Assembly (NCBI GenBank): GCA_903813345.2
Contig: CAIIXF020000008.1
Span: 2,673,341 to 2,737,340, forward strand
From: Owenia fusiformis
Lineage: Eukaryota > Annelida > Polychaeta > Sabellida > Oweniidae
Length of the DNA stretch: 64,000 nt
Reading direction: 5' to 3'
Shown one piece after another: positions 29,601 to 42,709 of the stretch. A model generated the notes under the pieces. The model was not told the origin of the DNA. It was given only the letters and a program-made list of their open reading frames with translations, and did not search any database. Numbering within the stretch: position 1 is the first letter of the stretch; each line of letters starts with the position of its first letter. Made by a program: the position numbers and the translations under genes.

Positions 29601-32600
29601 ACACCAGAACTATTTATTTATATTCCAGTACAGCGTTGGCATTTGGAATACAGGTTCTCTGTCCATGTTCATGCAATACTCAGATCTTCAAGTTGAAGAC
29701 TTTGCACTTATAGAAACTGGAGACAAAACCTACAGGTAAGATGTTGCAATGACAAAACATACAGGTGAGACACTACAATCACAAAACATACAGGTAGACA
29801 CTATATTACATAACATTGCTTAAAGTATGGCATCCATATGCAAACAATTGTGGAATGAGGAAGTTAATTTCATTAGACATAGGGGTAAAGAAATGGTGAT
29901 TTAATTGAATAATATGGATTTTTTTCTTCATCTATTCTTTATCTATTAATTGAATGAATGAAAATATTTTGCTTTTAATTCCCTTAACAACATTTAAATT
30001 ATTTTAGATTGTGTGACACAAAGATTGTGCTTTTGACATCAGCCAGTGCAGGAGGACAGCAACTTCATGTTTGTACAATGCCATCATTCAAGTCTGTTTA
30101 TTGCATTGAACTCTCAGAGAATACATACCTTGCAGAATTCCCATCAAATACTGAGAATATCTATGTAGTTGAAGGGGTCTCTGATGAGGAGGGCAAGTGA
30201 GTATATTTGGGAGTCTGTTAAATGAATGTTTTTTGAATAGTGCTTCCTGAGATTAGCTCAAGTACTGAAAATATATAAAGAGGAATAAGCTATTTAATAG
30301 GGTGTTTTCTTATTCTAGTTCAGACTTGATTTCTACACTAAGACTGAGATGCTTATCCGAGGCCATGCCAGATACAAGGTAAGCGCATTAAAAGTATACA
30401 TTTACATGTTAATATGCACATTTATAAGAGATGGCAAAATATTGAGACTCAAATATGGGACTAAGGTTCATATTTATAAGAAATGGAAAAGAGAATGTAA
30501 AAGTGTTTCTTTTGATAAAAATAAAGTCTCTCAGATAACATCAGTTTGCAGCCTCTGAATTATTATACATGTTATTATGTACTCTAAACAGTAATATATA
30601 ATCATCTAGTATACAATCATATATTTGTCAGATTTTTCAACAATAACGCTCTCTTAGAGTATTTTAACATTATTCCAGATTGAATCGTATCTTACACAAG
30701 AAACAGTTTAATGAAGCTGAGCAGTTTGCCAAGCAATTTGGGTTAGATGTAGAGGTAATTCAAGTTAAAGTACCATTCATATATTATAATCACCAATTAT
30801 TTAGAGGTCAAAGGTCAATTTACAGATATAATCATAGTCATTATACCCATTATTCACTGCCCTGTCAAGTTACATGTAGGAGCATATTAAAGACATTTTC
30901 ATTTCTTAATGAGACCAACATGATTGGTCTTAAACACTTAATGTTTTCAGCTTGTGTACAAAGTTCACACCAGTCACCTACTAGATGACCTTTCACCTTG
31001 GAATGTAGGTGACCTTGATGAAGGTGAAATTGAGGCCAAGCATGCCACATTGAAAACCTGCCTGGCACTGATCAGTGATGACAACCATGTGATCGATTGT
31101 TGCATAAAAGCTGCCATGCCAACATTCCAAGCTACACTGGAGCTGCTGAAATATGCAAGAGAACGATTAAATAAAAAGATTAATGCCAAGGATTATGATA
31201 TTGAGGAAGATGAGATCTCAAGGCCTGCACTACTTACAAAGGTAAACAACTTTGATATTCATAAATTTTATGATTCTTGCTCTGACCATGTTGTGATGTA
31301 TCAGTGAGGACTTGCAGTATGCCTTACCTATAGAATTTATTTCTGATAAGTGCATGTGCACTGAACTAAGGGCACCTCTGGGGAGTTTCCAACTGCCTGT
31401 GTAACAATTCAGATACAGACATGAAAGAGACTGCTAAACTCAACACCCCATGCGGGAATTAAACCAAGGATCTTCAGATTCAAAGTCTGATGCTCTACCC
31501 CTGACCCAAATGGCTTAAGCCACCACAGCTGAGCTACAGTTGCAACTTGCTGTCCAGGGTCATTACATAATTACTTTGTATTTATAAATCTTATATTTAA
31601 TTTTGTTTGTGGATTTAGATAATCAGTTGATATTTTATAACAACTTTCAAATAGAGACTATGTATTTTGAGTTGCTGTTAACCTCTTCTAGGTGCTAGAG
31701 ACAATTCATAGACTGACTACATATAAGATTGCGTTTGGAGAGGATGAGTTTACTGGTAGTGCCTGGGATCACTTTATGAAGGCCAACATGCTGCAGGAGT
31801 TATTGCAATGGCTCTCAAGGGGGGAGGCCCACATCGCATTCACGATCTGGCAGCATCACCAAGTGAGTATTTAATGTTTCTGAATTTGAGTGCAGTTTGA
31901 TAATACATGTGTTTTGTGGACATTTGATTGAATTCAAACAAGTTATTGTCTTTAGATTCATCTTGCTTGTACCTCAGTTGAAACACTCAATTCTGATTAG
32001 TTAATTAAAAGTAAACAATATGTACTCTTGATTGGTACTAGGTAATGTTGACAGCTACTTTTGAAAAAAAAGAAATTGAAAACATTTTGAAAAAATGAAA
32101 ACATGGATATACTGTGATCCTTTAGACTGCATCCTCAGTGAGCATCAATGCCTGATTATATGTATAATATATATTTGTAGAGTGAATTTATCCCAGTGCT
32201 AGATTGTGATGTCGTAGAGGATATACTGCGATGTATTCCTGAGACTGCATCGTCAGTGAGCATCAAGGCCTGGTTCACGTCTGACTTCATACCCTTTGTC
32301 ATCAGAAATCTTCCAAGTGCTCTTGTTAGTATTATATTCATACAGTGAATGTGAATAATAAATGTATAATGCCAAAGGGTATATCTACACATCCAAAAAG
32401 TATTGTGCTTTGTGAGTGACTGACTTAATGCATCCAGCAATATTATTTATGAGAGTAGCAGGCCTGTAAAAGCTGAATTCGAAAATAGGCAATCTAGTGC
32501 TCTGATGAACATTTGAACTACATATTAATTCAATATAATATTGAATTACTTAGAGTTTGATATTTTGAGTGAATAAAAACAATTTCAATGAAATCTTATG

Positions 32601-35600
32601 TTTCAGTATATTGTGGCCAAGTTTGTTGAAAAGAGAGCAAGAACAATGGAACTGAATGAGAAGGTAAGCACTGAAGGCCCTGGAGCTATATTCTGCCAGG
32701 TTCTTTATAGGATATATTTACAGGATATAATTGGCACATGAAACAAATTCTAGTTACACAGGTAGAGTAAACCATGCAAGTTCAAATTCATTTAAAATTA
32801 GTTTAATATTCAAGCCAAATACATTTGAGAAATGTCTTATTTTATAATTCAACATAGTTGTACACTGAACATGTACATGTCATCGCAATTGTTTGTTATT
32901 TTTTTGCAGAAAGACTGGCCACAGAATGCACTTTCAATGGCTGAATGCTTCCACAACACTTGCCTTGGTACATCAGAAGCCACTTCAATACAAGGTACTC
33001 TCTTAAAGCATTGTACTTTGAATTATGTATGGACTTTCTAATTTGTGAGTTATGCTTAATAACAGAGCACATCAGAGAAGGATAATTGGCTTCTGATTTT
33101 TATGTTGAATCGTTAGGATGGTATACTACAGAGACATATAGATAAGGAATCATTGGCTTGGGGTGATAGAAATTGTGTTTTAAGCCTTTATTGATACGGA
33201 TTGCTTGTATATTTATAACACATCTTATTGCAGGTCTTGCGACTATAGCGAGTTTGTCACTCAGATATGTAACATGTCCATTATGTATATAACATGTTAT
33301 TGCAGGTCTTGCAACTATAGGGGAGTTTGTCACTCAGATATGCAACATGTCCATTATGTATGTAACATGGTATTGCAGGTCTTGCAACTAATGGGAGTTT
33401 GTCACTCAGATATGTAACATGTCAATTATGTATATAACATGTTATTGCAGGTCTTGCGACTATAGGAGAGTTCGTCACTCGGATATGTAACATGTCAATT
33501 ATGTATATAACATGTTATTGCAGGTCTTGCGACTATAGGGGAGTTTGTCACTCAGATATGTAACATGTCAATTGGTTACACTGTATCTAAGACTGAGAAA
33601 TTGTTAGATTCAGCAAACAAAGAACGAACTGAGGAAGATGTAAGCATATTTTTCAACTGCATCTCAAGGAGCTTTCTTAAATGCATATTATATTTTAGCA
33701 TTTTTACTGTTTTTACAGACAGTATTATTATTTGGAAATACGCAAAGACATTGATTATGACTCATCAATTTATTCTAAATTTTGCATTTTCAATGAGTTA
33801 ATCCATTGTAATATGAGCATGCTGTAACAAATGAATAAATGAAAATCTTAATGCTCTCCAGAGTTTGAAGGTTGAATCCAAGGTTTTCCTGAGTCTGCAA
33901 AGACTGATAATGAACCTGAGGGACTTGCTAAGTCTCCATACCAAGTACAATTGTAAACTCTCCCTAGCAGAGTATATACAGGTATTGTTCATGTTATTTT
34001 GCCATATTTGAAATGCTTTGATTTCTTAGTTCATCTCCTGGTAGCATACATAAACCATAATATATTTTAAGTTCTTTGTAATGAAAACTAAGATTTGTTT
34101 GTTGTTCTTAAATCACTATCAAACATATTTTCATGTTTTCTGCCTGCAACAGTCTGCATTCATGATACATGTATGTTTACCAATCATAAATTTTGTTTTT
34201 GTCGTACTTAAAAAGGTATTATATGATATTATCAGATTTGTGGTTCTTGGGCAGTTGGTAGCCTATCACTAGAATTACTTTTACATTTATGTTATCTTAG
34301 GAGACAACAGAGTCCCTTACATACAGAATGCTTGACAGGGTGAATGCTATACAATTGATACCCAGTGCTTTGGAGAAAGTTGTTAAGCCATACATGAAGG
34401 AACACCATTTGGATGAGGATAAAATGCTCTATCAATACATACAGGTACGTCTAAGGCATCACCTTTCATTTTTATATCACAACCACAAGTGTGAGTGACG
34501 TATTCTTATAATCTCGAACTTTTTTGTGGGCGGTATTCAGCGGTTGACGTTTGGCGGTGTGTCTGTAAAAATGGCAGATTGTAACATTTTGCATTTTATG
34601 CCTTGTTATGATTCTTAGGAGTTCTGTGGTGACATTTTGTTCATTTTTGTTTGTTGTTTATTCTAGGCAAAATGTTATTATGAAAATCAATTATAGAACC
34701 AAAAAGAGCTAAAATATTTTGTTATGTAAAACAACTTTATTGTACATGTAGTGTAGCCATGACCTCTTAAATGTCACTTTATTCTATAAATTGGTCCCCT
34801 GAACTACAATGGAATATTACTATGTAATTCAGGACTTGCTGGAGAGATTCCGTACAGTATCTCTATATCGTGGTGACTCCCACTGGGAAGCCAAGGCCAT
34901 TGCAGTTATACATTGTATCAAAGAACCAGAGGTAAGTAAAACAGTGTTGCATATAAGATGACTTGTTTTATAGATGGATAAATAGATGGCAGTTATAGTT
35001 ATGGTCTGGCCACAATATCATTACATAATATGGAACCAATTGATCACAAAAAATAACTCTGCAAATCAGAGTTAGAAATTCCTTTCATACAATATAATGT
35101 CTCATGAATAAAAAGATTTCCACTTGTAAAAATCATATTTTTTCTGAAGTGATAGAACAGTCATTTGTCTTTGTGGTTATAGAGCATTGTGTTTTTGAAA
35201 ACACCATACATTTAATTTCAGTACAAGTGTTTGTCTATCCTCCTGGCCATGAAGCAAGCCTACATCCCTCTCAGCTCTGATATGGATGCATTGGTACAAG
35301 AGGGCCTGCAGTTGAATATTCCAAGGTAAGTTAAATCATTGGCCTGGTTAAACCCTTGGACCATTGACACTTTTTGAACAATTAAAATGTATCTCTCACT
35401 GAAATATAAACATTTAACACCAGGAATCAGAATACCTATTTGATAGCATATTAATAACATCATATCAGAGATATATATGTCTCTGGTCTTATACATATAT
35501 TGTCTTATTTAGAGTGGTAGAGTTGAAAGAGCAATGCAAACTGATGTCATTGCGTGAAATCCTAGCCAACTATGGTTTGAGAAACTATCCAATGGGGGAC

Positions 35601-38600
35601 GTGTCACGTTCAGAGGTATGTCACAATGTATTTTAATGCTATTATATAACTTGGAACACAAGAATATTCAGCTTTATCCCATACCTACTGAGGTGGAAGA
35701 AGTAACATGCAGAAATATACATTGTATCTTAGTAGTGACATCAGGGTCTGAGAAATACATAAATATCCATTCAAGTTAAGTTCCTCTTAAAATTAAAGTG
35801 AATTCAGTTCAATATTATTCAGTTCATATTAACCATGGTTTTCTTTTTTCATTGAACAACCCTATGGTCTTCAGAGATTGGTGATGTACATTCTGCACCA
35901 GGACAGACCAGAGTGCTTGAAAGATGCTTTAGAGGTTGTTAAAGCCTACAACAACCTCAGTGACATCACTGCTTACATCTTTAGACTGAACTTCCTAATC
36001 AAGAACAACAGGGTAGGTACACACATCGTCGCATGAGAATAACTTTGTACTAACTGCCATTTTCAAAAAAATTGAGATAGACATGGAATTTTACTATTTG
36101 AAACACAGGCTTTCATCTCAGATACATGCCCCATCTCAATTCCCTCTCATTAAGCTAGAATTCAGTGTGAAATTGTACCATCTCCAGACAAACAGCTTAC
36201 TTCTAATTTCAAATTGTCATATCTGATATCAACTGTTTCAACCAATCAACTCTCTAAGAATTGGTCATGTGACTTGCAAAACTTGGAGTTATAACAATCT
36301 TATATTAAAACGAAGTATGCCAATATGCATGTTATTGTATCTAGAATGAAATAATGTTTTGTAACACAATACCATGCCAGTTTGCATGCCTGGCCTTTCA
36401 TGTTTTAGTTTTAGAACTATTACAAGTAGATCAAAAAAATAAAATGATACAGTATGTGTAATCCCATGCATTTTCAAATTATATGCCCTCAATTACTCTT
36501 TGTATTATGGATGCTCATTGGATTATTCATGGCCACATGATATGAAATAGAATTACTAATTTCCTCGAAAACCTAAATCCTTGCTACCAGGGAAGATGAA
36601 AAGTACAAATGACCAGTTAATTAGATCATGTGAGCAGTCAAAAGTACCCTTTATCTTCCCTGCTACCAGGTCTTATAGGGGTTTGAATGGCCAAATGCAA
36701 TAGAAATGCATATAAGAAGCTGTCATCATTAAATGTTGAAAATGAAAGACTACTTATTTGTTTCTTCAAATAGAGTACATAATAATAGGTAATATACTAG
36801 ATATAGTAATCAAAACAAATAGTAACTGTCATATTTTGCACTACATTGCTCAAAGACAATCACTGTCTGTATACTATTGAAATCTCTTTCAAAATGATGT
36901 TTTATAGTTTGTGGAAAAAAGCTAAATCTATTTAAACTAGCTTTAACTTTTACTGACCATACACTATATCAATAAGGAGTTATCTTTATGTTAGTATAGT
37001 CCCTTAAAACACTTATTTTATTTTCTCTTCATCTATGATTTACTTTGCGCTTTTCACTGAACATCTGGGATCTTTTTAGTTATTTTATTACTAGTATGTT
37101 TTTCAGATTTGTCCTTTCTTTTGCATTTTTGGGATCATTGTTTTTAGATCATCTACATTTTATTTTGGAAAAGTAACAAATTGGTTCAATTTCTTTACAA
37201 AGAGCCACTCTTAGTCTCCACTTCTACAATTGCTTCAATTCCCAATTGTACTCCACAGAGTAGCAAACAACAGAAAATGAATGGATAATGATAGCTGCAT
37301 CCCAATGAACAAAATGTGATTACCTAAATCGAGGTTTCATCACTTTCATTAATCTAAAATGAATTAGAAATTATTTTTCTATTTTCAAATTTCTTCCATG
37401 TGCATGTAATAAAAATTGGTTATGTCTTAGGCCCTAAGGATCTGAAACCTGCTGGTCAAAATGGAATTACGGACCAGTTGCAATGTGGGGGACCGTATTG
37501 GCATCATTGGTTTCAATGCATTGTACTTCTGCCTTAGTTCTTTTTGAAGGGTGTCCTGAGATTCCAAAATTAAGAAATAATTGTACTTATTTGAGAAATT
37601 GATTTTAAAGGGTTCCGATTAGCATCCCGTATAAAAACAATATGGCGGCTCCAGGCGAATCAACTGGATCAGTCCATTTTTAAGAAATAAGGGGAGTTCT
37701 GTAAAATCCAGTTTATTGAAATTGTCTTTGAGATAAAGTAATCCGTTTATAATGATTTTGAAAACGTTACCCAAAGAGTGATTGCGCTCAAAGAATACAT
37801 GTACAACAGCCAATATAAATCCTTGTATTAGAAACCGGTTTGTCTTGCTTTGTTTCATTTGTAGGATATTTCATATGCCAAGCTGTGTGCTATTACCTTA
37901 TTGGGAAATTAAATGCCAATTTTTCCTTATTATACACAAATAGAAGATCCTGAAACTTCACCCATAAATGTGGAATTGATTTGTCAAAATAAAAATCACC
38001 CTTTTATAAATGTGTGACGATCTATAATATACTTATGCTATATAACAGTTAGAGGTGTTGACACAACGACCTCGAGCCTGTGAACCCTTGAGTATTATTC
38101 CGGGATCGGGCCTTTTATACTAAACGGTGAGCAACACCAGAAACGAGCGTTCGATTTGCTAAACGATATGCGTCACCCTTTAAAGTTTTATAAATTGAAT
38201 TTTATTTATTTTATTAAATAATATTCTTTGGTTTTTGAAGATTTTTTTACAAAGCAAAACATTATTTTTCATTCTACGAGATACAATAACATGCATTCTG
38301 TCCTAACAAAGCTTCTTCATTCTCAATAAAAAACCTAACACACATCCTCTTAGGTATGGTTCTGCACCAAGCGCCGAGAGTGGAGCTGCAGTAACCGTTT
38401 ATTCCAACTGACAAATACAATATCATCATCATCTTTCAACATTAATTAACATGATTACAATGCGATCTTTATCGATTATTATGTATTTAATTAGCGTCTA
38501 CAAACTATTTTGCTGATACAAGAGTTGCTATTTTGCACTTGAATAAAATGGTTTGTCTGTGACCAAAGTTGTTAACGATGCAACTGTTGCACCGGCTCCT

Positions 38601-41600
38601 GATCCGGGAACCCAACCCTTTATATAAAAACTGCAATACACCAGCGCGTACTTTACAGAAAATTCTATAGGGAGGTCCACCTCTCCATGAAAAGGAGCAG
38701 TGTGAGGATTTGAACTTCTACAAGTATTTACCTAATAACCATGGTAATTATTTTTTGAACATACAATAAACTAAATACATGTTATTCTAAAATAATGTAA
38801 AGTTTAGTCCACCCGCTTTGGCGTTTAGAACCGAGATGACGCCTACAAAACCTTTCAATACCCAAGAAAACAATCCACTCATACATGACCTCGTTCTATT
38901 ATTAAATCATTTCAAACCACCTTGACCGTACAGAAATTATTTATACACTAATTCATACTTCGTGATTCAACCGTGAATAAATACATTATTGGCATACTTT
39001 GTTTTAATATAAGATTGTTATAACTCCAAGTTTTGCAAGTCACATGACCAATTCTTAGAGAGTTGATTGGTTGAAATAGTTGATATCAGATATGACAATT
39101 TGAAATTAGAAATAAGCTGTTATTCCGGTGGGAAATTGTATCAACTCCATTTCCATAGTTTTAAAAAAGGATCTTGTAAATTGTTTCAAGGTATGATATT
39201 TCATATAAGATATCTCTAGGGTGAGACCAGGTGACATACAAAAAATCAAGTTTCACATAGCAATACTAAGTAAGATACAGACCTCTAAACTTTCAAACCT
39301 TGATTTCTCAGTTCCGTAAAAATGTGAGTTAGTACAAAGTTATTCTCATGCGACGACATGTTAACAGGCATTTTTAGTCTCAGTGTTTGATTTTGTACAA
39401 TTAATCCTTTTTGTTGACTGCTTTAATACTACCTACCAATGAAAAACTTTTGAAGTGAATTGTTTTGGATATTAAAGCATACTAAGGGTTTCACTAGAAT
39501 TTCTCACAACAGGCTAAATAAATGACGAGAACAGGCAAAATTAATGGAAATCATAAATTTAACATGGAAAAGTTGAAAAGTCCCCAAAAACAACCAGTGA
39601 AAATCGCCTGCTGCTAATGAAACCCCTGATACTTGAAAATAGTTTTTGTTCTGTTTTACAGCCATTGAATTAAATGATAACATGTAGATTATTGGTCTTT
39701 TACTCCCACCCAGATCGGATTTAAATGTTAACTTGTAGAAATCAATTATTCAGATTAAATTTAAATCTTTTAAGATTTTGGAAGCTATGGAGCTATTGAG
39801 GTCCCTCCCCACAGGGCAGGCCCTGATATGTGGAAGCAGGGTTGTAAGTGGCACCCTAATTCTCCTAAACACCCACTGGACTCTATATGAAGATGAGAAG
39901 CTGGAGAGGATTCTATTCATGGAGGCATCTATTAAGATCCTGAAGGCTTTATATACATTGGATAAAAGTATGACATTGTAGGGTCACCCTGTATTAACGC
40001 TAAGTTCACACCAACGGCGCTTTAAAGCGCTCTGCAAAGCCGCTTTGCACGCCGCTTTAAAGTGCCATCAAAGCGCCATTGGTGTGAACCTAGCTTAAAG
40101 ATTTTGCTTTATATCATAGATATATTTCTATGTCACCACAATTAGTGATATATTGTTATAGTCTCCAACTTTTTTTGTGGATGGTGTTTGGCAATTGGGA
40201 TTCGGCAGTTGGTTTTCGAAGTTCAGCATCTGCAACAAATGGTAGATGGTGACATTTTGCATATTAATGCCTTGTTAAATAATGTCTACACACATATATA
40301 CATTCATTCTTAAGATCTGATCCTGAAAGCAATACACTGGATATGAGTATGATGTTTTAGATGACATTATTTGAAAAATGTTCATTTAAATGTAAAGAAA
40401 ATATCCTGCAAGTCTTATTTGTAGACAATGATGTGGTGCAGGAGTACTACCAGTATCTACCTGATCTTCAAAGGATACTAGCCTTACAGGTGAGCAATGC
40501 CATCATCTTAAGCTTAATAAGTGAGATGTGGAATTCATTCATGTGATGTTTAAACATTTGGATGAACTATTGAATAGATGGAGCTGACATTGAACTTCAC
40601 ATGGTTTAATTTTTAAAATTGCAAACTTTCATCAAGCTTTATTATCTCATGACAATATTTTTTTTTGACATAACAGACAAAGGATGAGTCTGGGAATGAG
40701 TCTGGGTATCGACTTAGAAAATATTGAAAATTGTAATGTCTGAAAAACCAACTCAATTGCACATATTATTAAACTTCAATATCTTATCCTTCTTCTGAGA
40801 GTACAAAAATATCAATTTGTATCACAATTAATGAAGAATATTGGCATCAAAGACAGTGCATATCACTTTGTCAGAATTGAAAAAAAATCAATGGCAAATA
40901 TTAAATGAATTATTTATGCAAAAGGTTTGAAACATATCCTCCAAAACATTGCTTACTTTCTTTGTATAGACATTGAATGGCATTTCTGGATAAGTGAATT
41001 GGTGTTTATCTGGGTAATCAAGGGATTATAGTCACTCAAAGTTACTGAGCATCCAGTTTTGAGACTTCAATTGTGTTGGTGAAGTTACACATATTTCAGT
41101 CAAATTCATGCTGAGCACAACATTCCGGTTTCAATTTTATAATCTCTATACATGACCCTGGTGATGAAGAGTCAGAATCAGTCAAAAAACCTAAACAAGA
41201 AAACTGTGCTCATTGTGAAAACTAAAAGTGAAGCAACTTTTTTTCTGATATTTCTTACATCAAATGGCAGCCATCTTGTTTTTCCCCCTTCAAATTAAAC
41301 TGGCGGGAAATTCAAAAATTTGAAAAAAATCTTAATCCTTAAATATATTTCAAAAATATGATTTTCTTTTAAATTCTTCATGGGTCTTAAGTTATTTCTT
41401 CTTTGTAAGTCATACATGTTGCCATTGATGTTTTTTTTCTATGATAATGACTATTTGGTTTTGTTAAGATACTTATTCTGACTCTCAGCAGGGGGTTAAT
41501 TATGCATCAAAACTCGTGAAAAAGTAAATATACTTATGAAATATAACTAGGACAGTAATAAAAAACATATTTAACATACATTTGACTGAGGGACCAAAAG

Positions 41601-42253
41601 GGCATATACCCGGACACATTATTAGATTATTTAGATTATAGAATCATTCACATACACATCTATTAGTGATTAAGCAGCTTTTTATGATGTATGATTCATC
41701 TTTCATTTTGTAGGTTGAATTTGGAGAATTCATGAGACTCGAGGACTATTGTACAGAGGAGAATCGTAAATCTCTTCTCTTCAAACGTTTGCAGCTCCAC
41801 TTCAGTGGAAAACAAACACCCTTAGAAAAGGTACATTTTCACATCCCGTAAAATGTTATAGGATATATTGTTTGTTCGGATACATATTCTGATCCTTTCA
41901 TGTGTGAAAATATATTTTTCAGAATATATGCAAATTGACACATTTTTATTTTACACATTATAATCTGTTTTGAGGAAATAATCTATTTGTACTTAACATT
42001 CCTTTTACGAGCTTATTTATAAAACACACAATGGCCATGTATTTTCTCAGATGTTTTGCATGACATTTTTGATCACCGCACAGGCTCAACACATTGACAG
42101 CGATCGAAAATCTAGCAAAAGTAAGACGTCAGGATATGCGAAGATATTCCGCTTGGCCAACATTTTACGAGTCTCGAATGATGAATTGCGTGGGCAGTTA
42201 GCCATACACACAGCCAGGAATGAAGATGTACAGACTGCTCTCAAGTTTTGCAG
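26687..42253 (+). CDS. KNTC1: Kinetochore-associated protein 1 (Rod), first 27 exons
   Basis: Rod is the scaffold of the Rod-Zwilch-ZW10 complex, which recruits dynein and Mad1/Mad2 to unattached kinetochores. Exons: 26687-26809, 27218-27338, 27827-27942, 28278-28434, 28578-28708, 28920-29007, 29318-29382, 29629-29735, 30008-30196, 30319-30378, 30679-30754, 30951-31241, 31692-31862, 32181-32324, 32607-32663, 32910-32994, 33524-33639, 33862-33981, 34301-34444, 34833-34931, 35222-35325, 35513-35615, 35875-36012, 39775-39967, 40425-40489, 41714-41830, 42084-42253. All have AG/GT borders and compatible phases, giving 1116 codons plus two bases. The start MWNDVDVDF, then ETGSALYQID, FGLDVE, LVYKV and KYNCKL match vertebrate KNTC1. 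Exons 1-10 correspond to the beta-propeller and the rest to the alpha-solenoid. The family is about 2200 aa, so roughly half is here. Confidence 0.93.
31440..31540 (-). repeat. tRNA-derived SINE fragment
   Basis: On the minus strand it reads GGGGTAGAGCATCAGA, a TCAGA/TCTGA anticodon-like stem around CTTTGAA (TTG, glutamine-like), then GGTTTAATTCCCG as B box. The acceptor stem does not pair, so this is a tRNA-derived repeat in a KNTC1 intron rather than a tRNA gene. Confidence 0.55.
33226..33595 (+). repeat. Five tandem copies of a splice acceptor plus exon start
   Basis: A 72/73-bp unit (TATTGCAG, GTCTTGCGACTATAGG, TTTGTCACTCAGATATG, AACATGTC) repeats with exon-like starts at 33234, 33306, 33379, 33451 and 33524. 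The unit spans the acceptor and first ~45 bases of KNTC1 exon 17. Reading from acceptors 1-4 in the required phase meets a stop within the array; only the fifth leads into the conserved exon. Confidence 0.9.
36027..39355. mobile_element. 3.3-kb element with long inverted repeats in KNTC1 intron 23
   Basis: The ends CGTCGCATGAGAATAACTTT and its inverse are flanked by ACAT (36023-36026 and 39356-39359). Further inverted homology covers about 36180-36330 against 38990-39125, including TAAGAATTGGTCATGTGACT; the stretch between has diverged. The body shows no long ORF; near 37248 it carries a Helentron 3'-end remnant. A 4-bp duplication would suit Chapaev-like or related DNA transposons, but that is an inference. 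Confidence 0.65.
39998..40094. mobile_element. 97-bp palindromic MITE with TTAA flanks
   Basis: The arms AAGTTCACACCAACGGCGCTTT and AAAGCGCCATTGGTGTGAAC pair over nearly the whole length. TTAA stands on both sides (39994-39997 and 40095-40098). It lies 30 bases into the intron after KNTC1 exon 24. Confidence 0.7.
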
Positions 42254-42709
42254 GTAGGTGTCGCTCAAATCATTCCATTATAAAGCCCAATATTAATGAT
42301 TATAAGATATTGTAAACATTAAGAATAGGGCAAAATTCCTCTTAGTGTTATGTTCAATATTGTGTTCAATTTTGAACAAAATACTCAATTGGATGGGCGC
42401 CGTAGTGAAAATCGGAGCAAATGTGACCAAGGCAATAGGGATGTTGCAAAATAGAGGCATCTTACTTATAAGATGCTTCAAAAGTTATTAGTAAATCTTT
42501 ACAAATATGTTTAAACATATTTGTATAGTATTTATGAGATGTTTTACAGTTATACTTGACATGAAATGTCTTAAAAACATCAAAATGTTATTTTTAAGGC
42601 TTTTTAGCTCACATGGTGTGAGCTATTGTAATCATGCATTTGTTTATTACAGTGCCATTCAATAAAGTTTCTCACAGTTTAATACACTATATTATGTCAT
42701 TTTAAAATA

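Noticed and set aside
31440-31540. tRNA-Gln gene
   Set aside because: A plausible anticodon stem and T arm exist but the acceptor stem does not pair and it sits in an intron among repeats; called a SINE.
33205-33417. Possible CRISPR-like regular spacing of 72-bp repeats
   Set aside because: Units are directly adjacent without spacers and derive from a eukaryotic splice acceptor.
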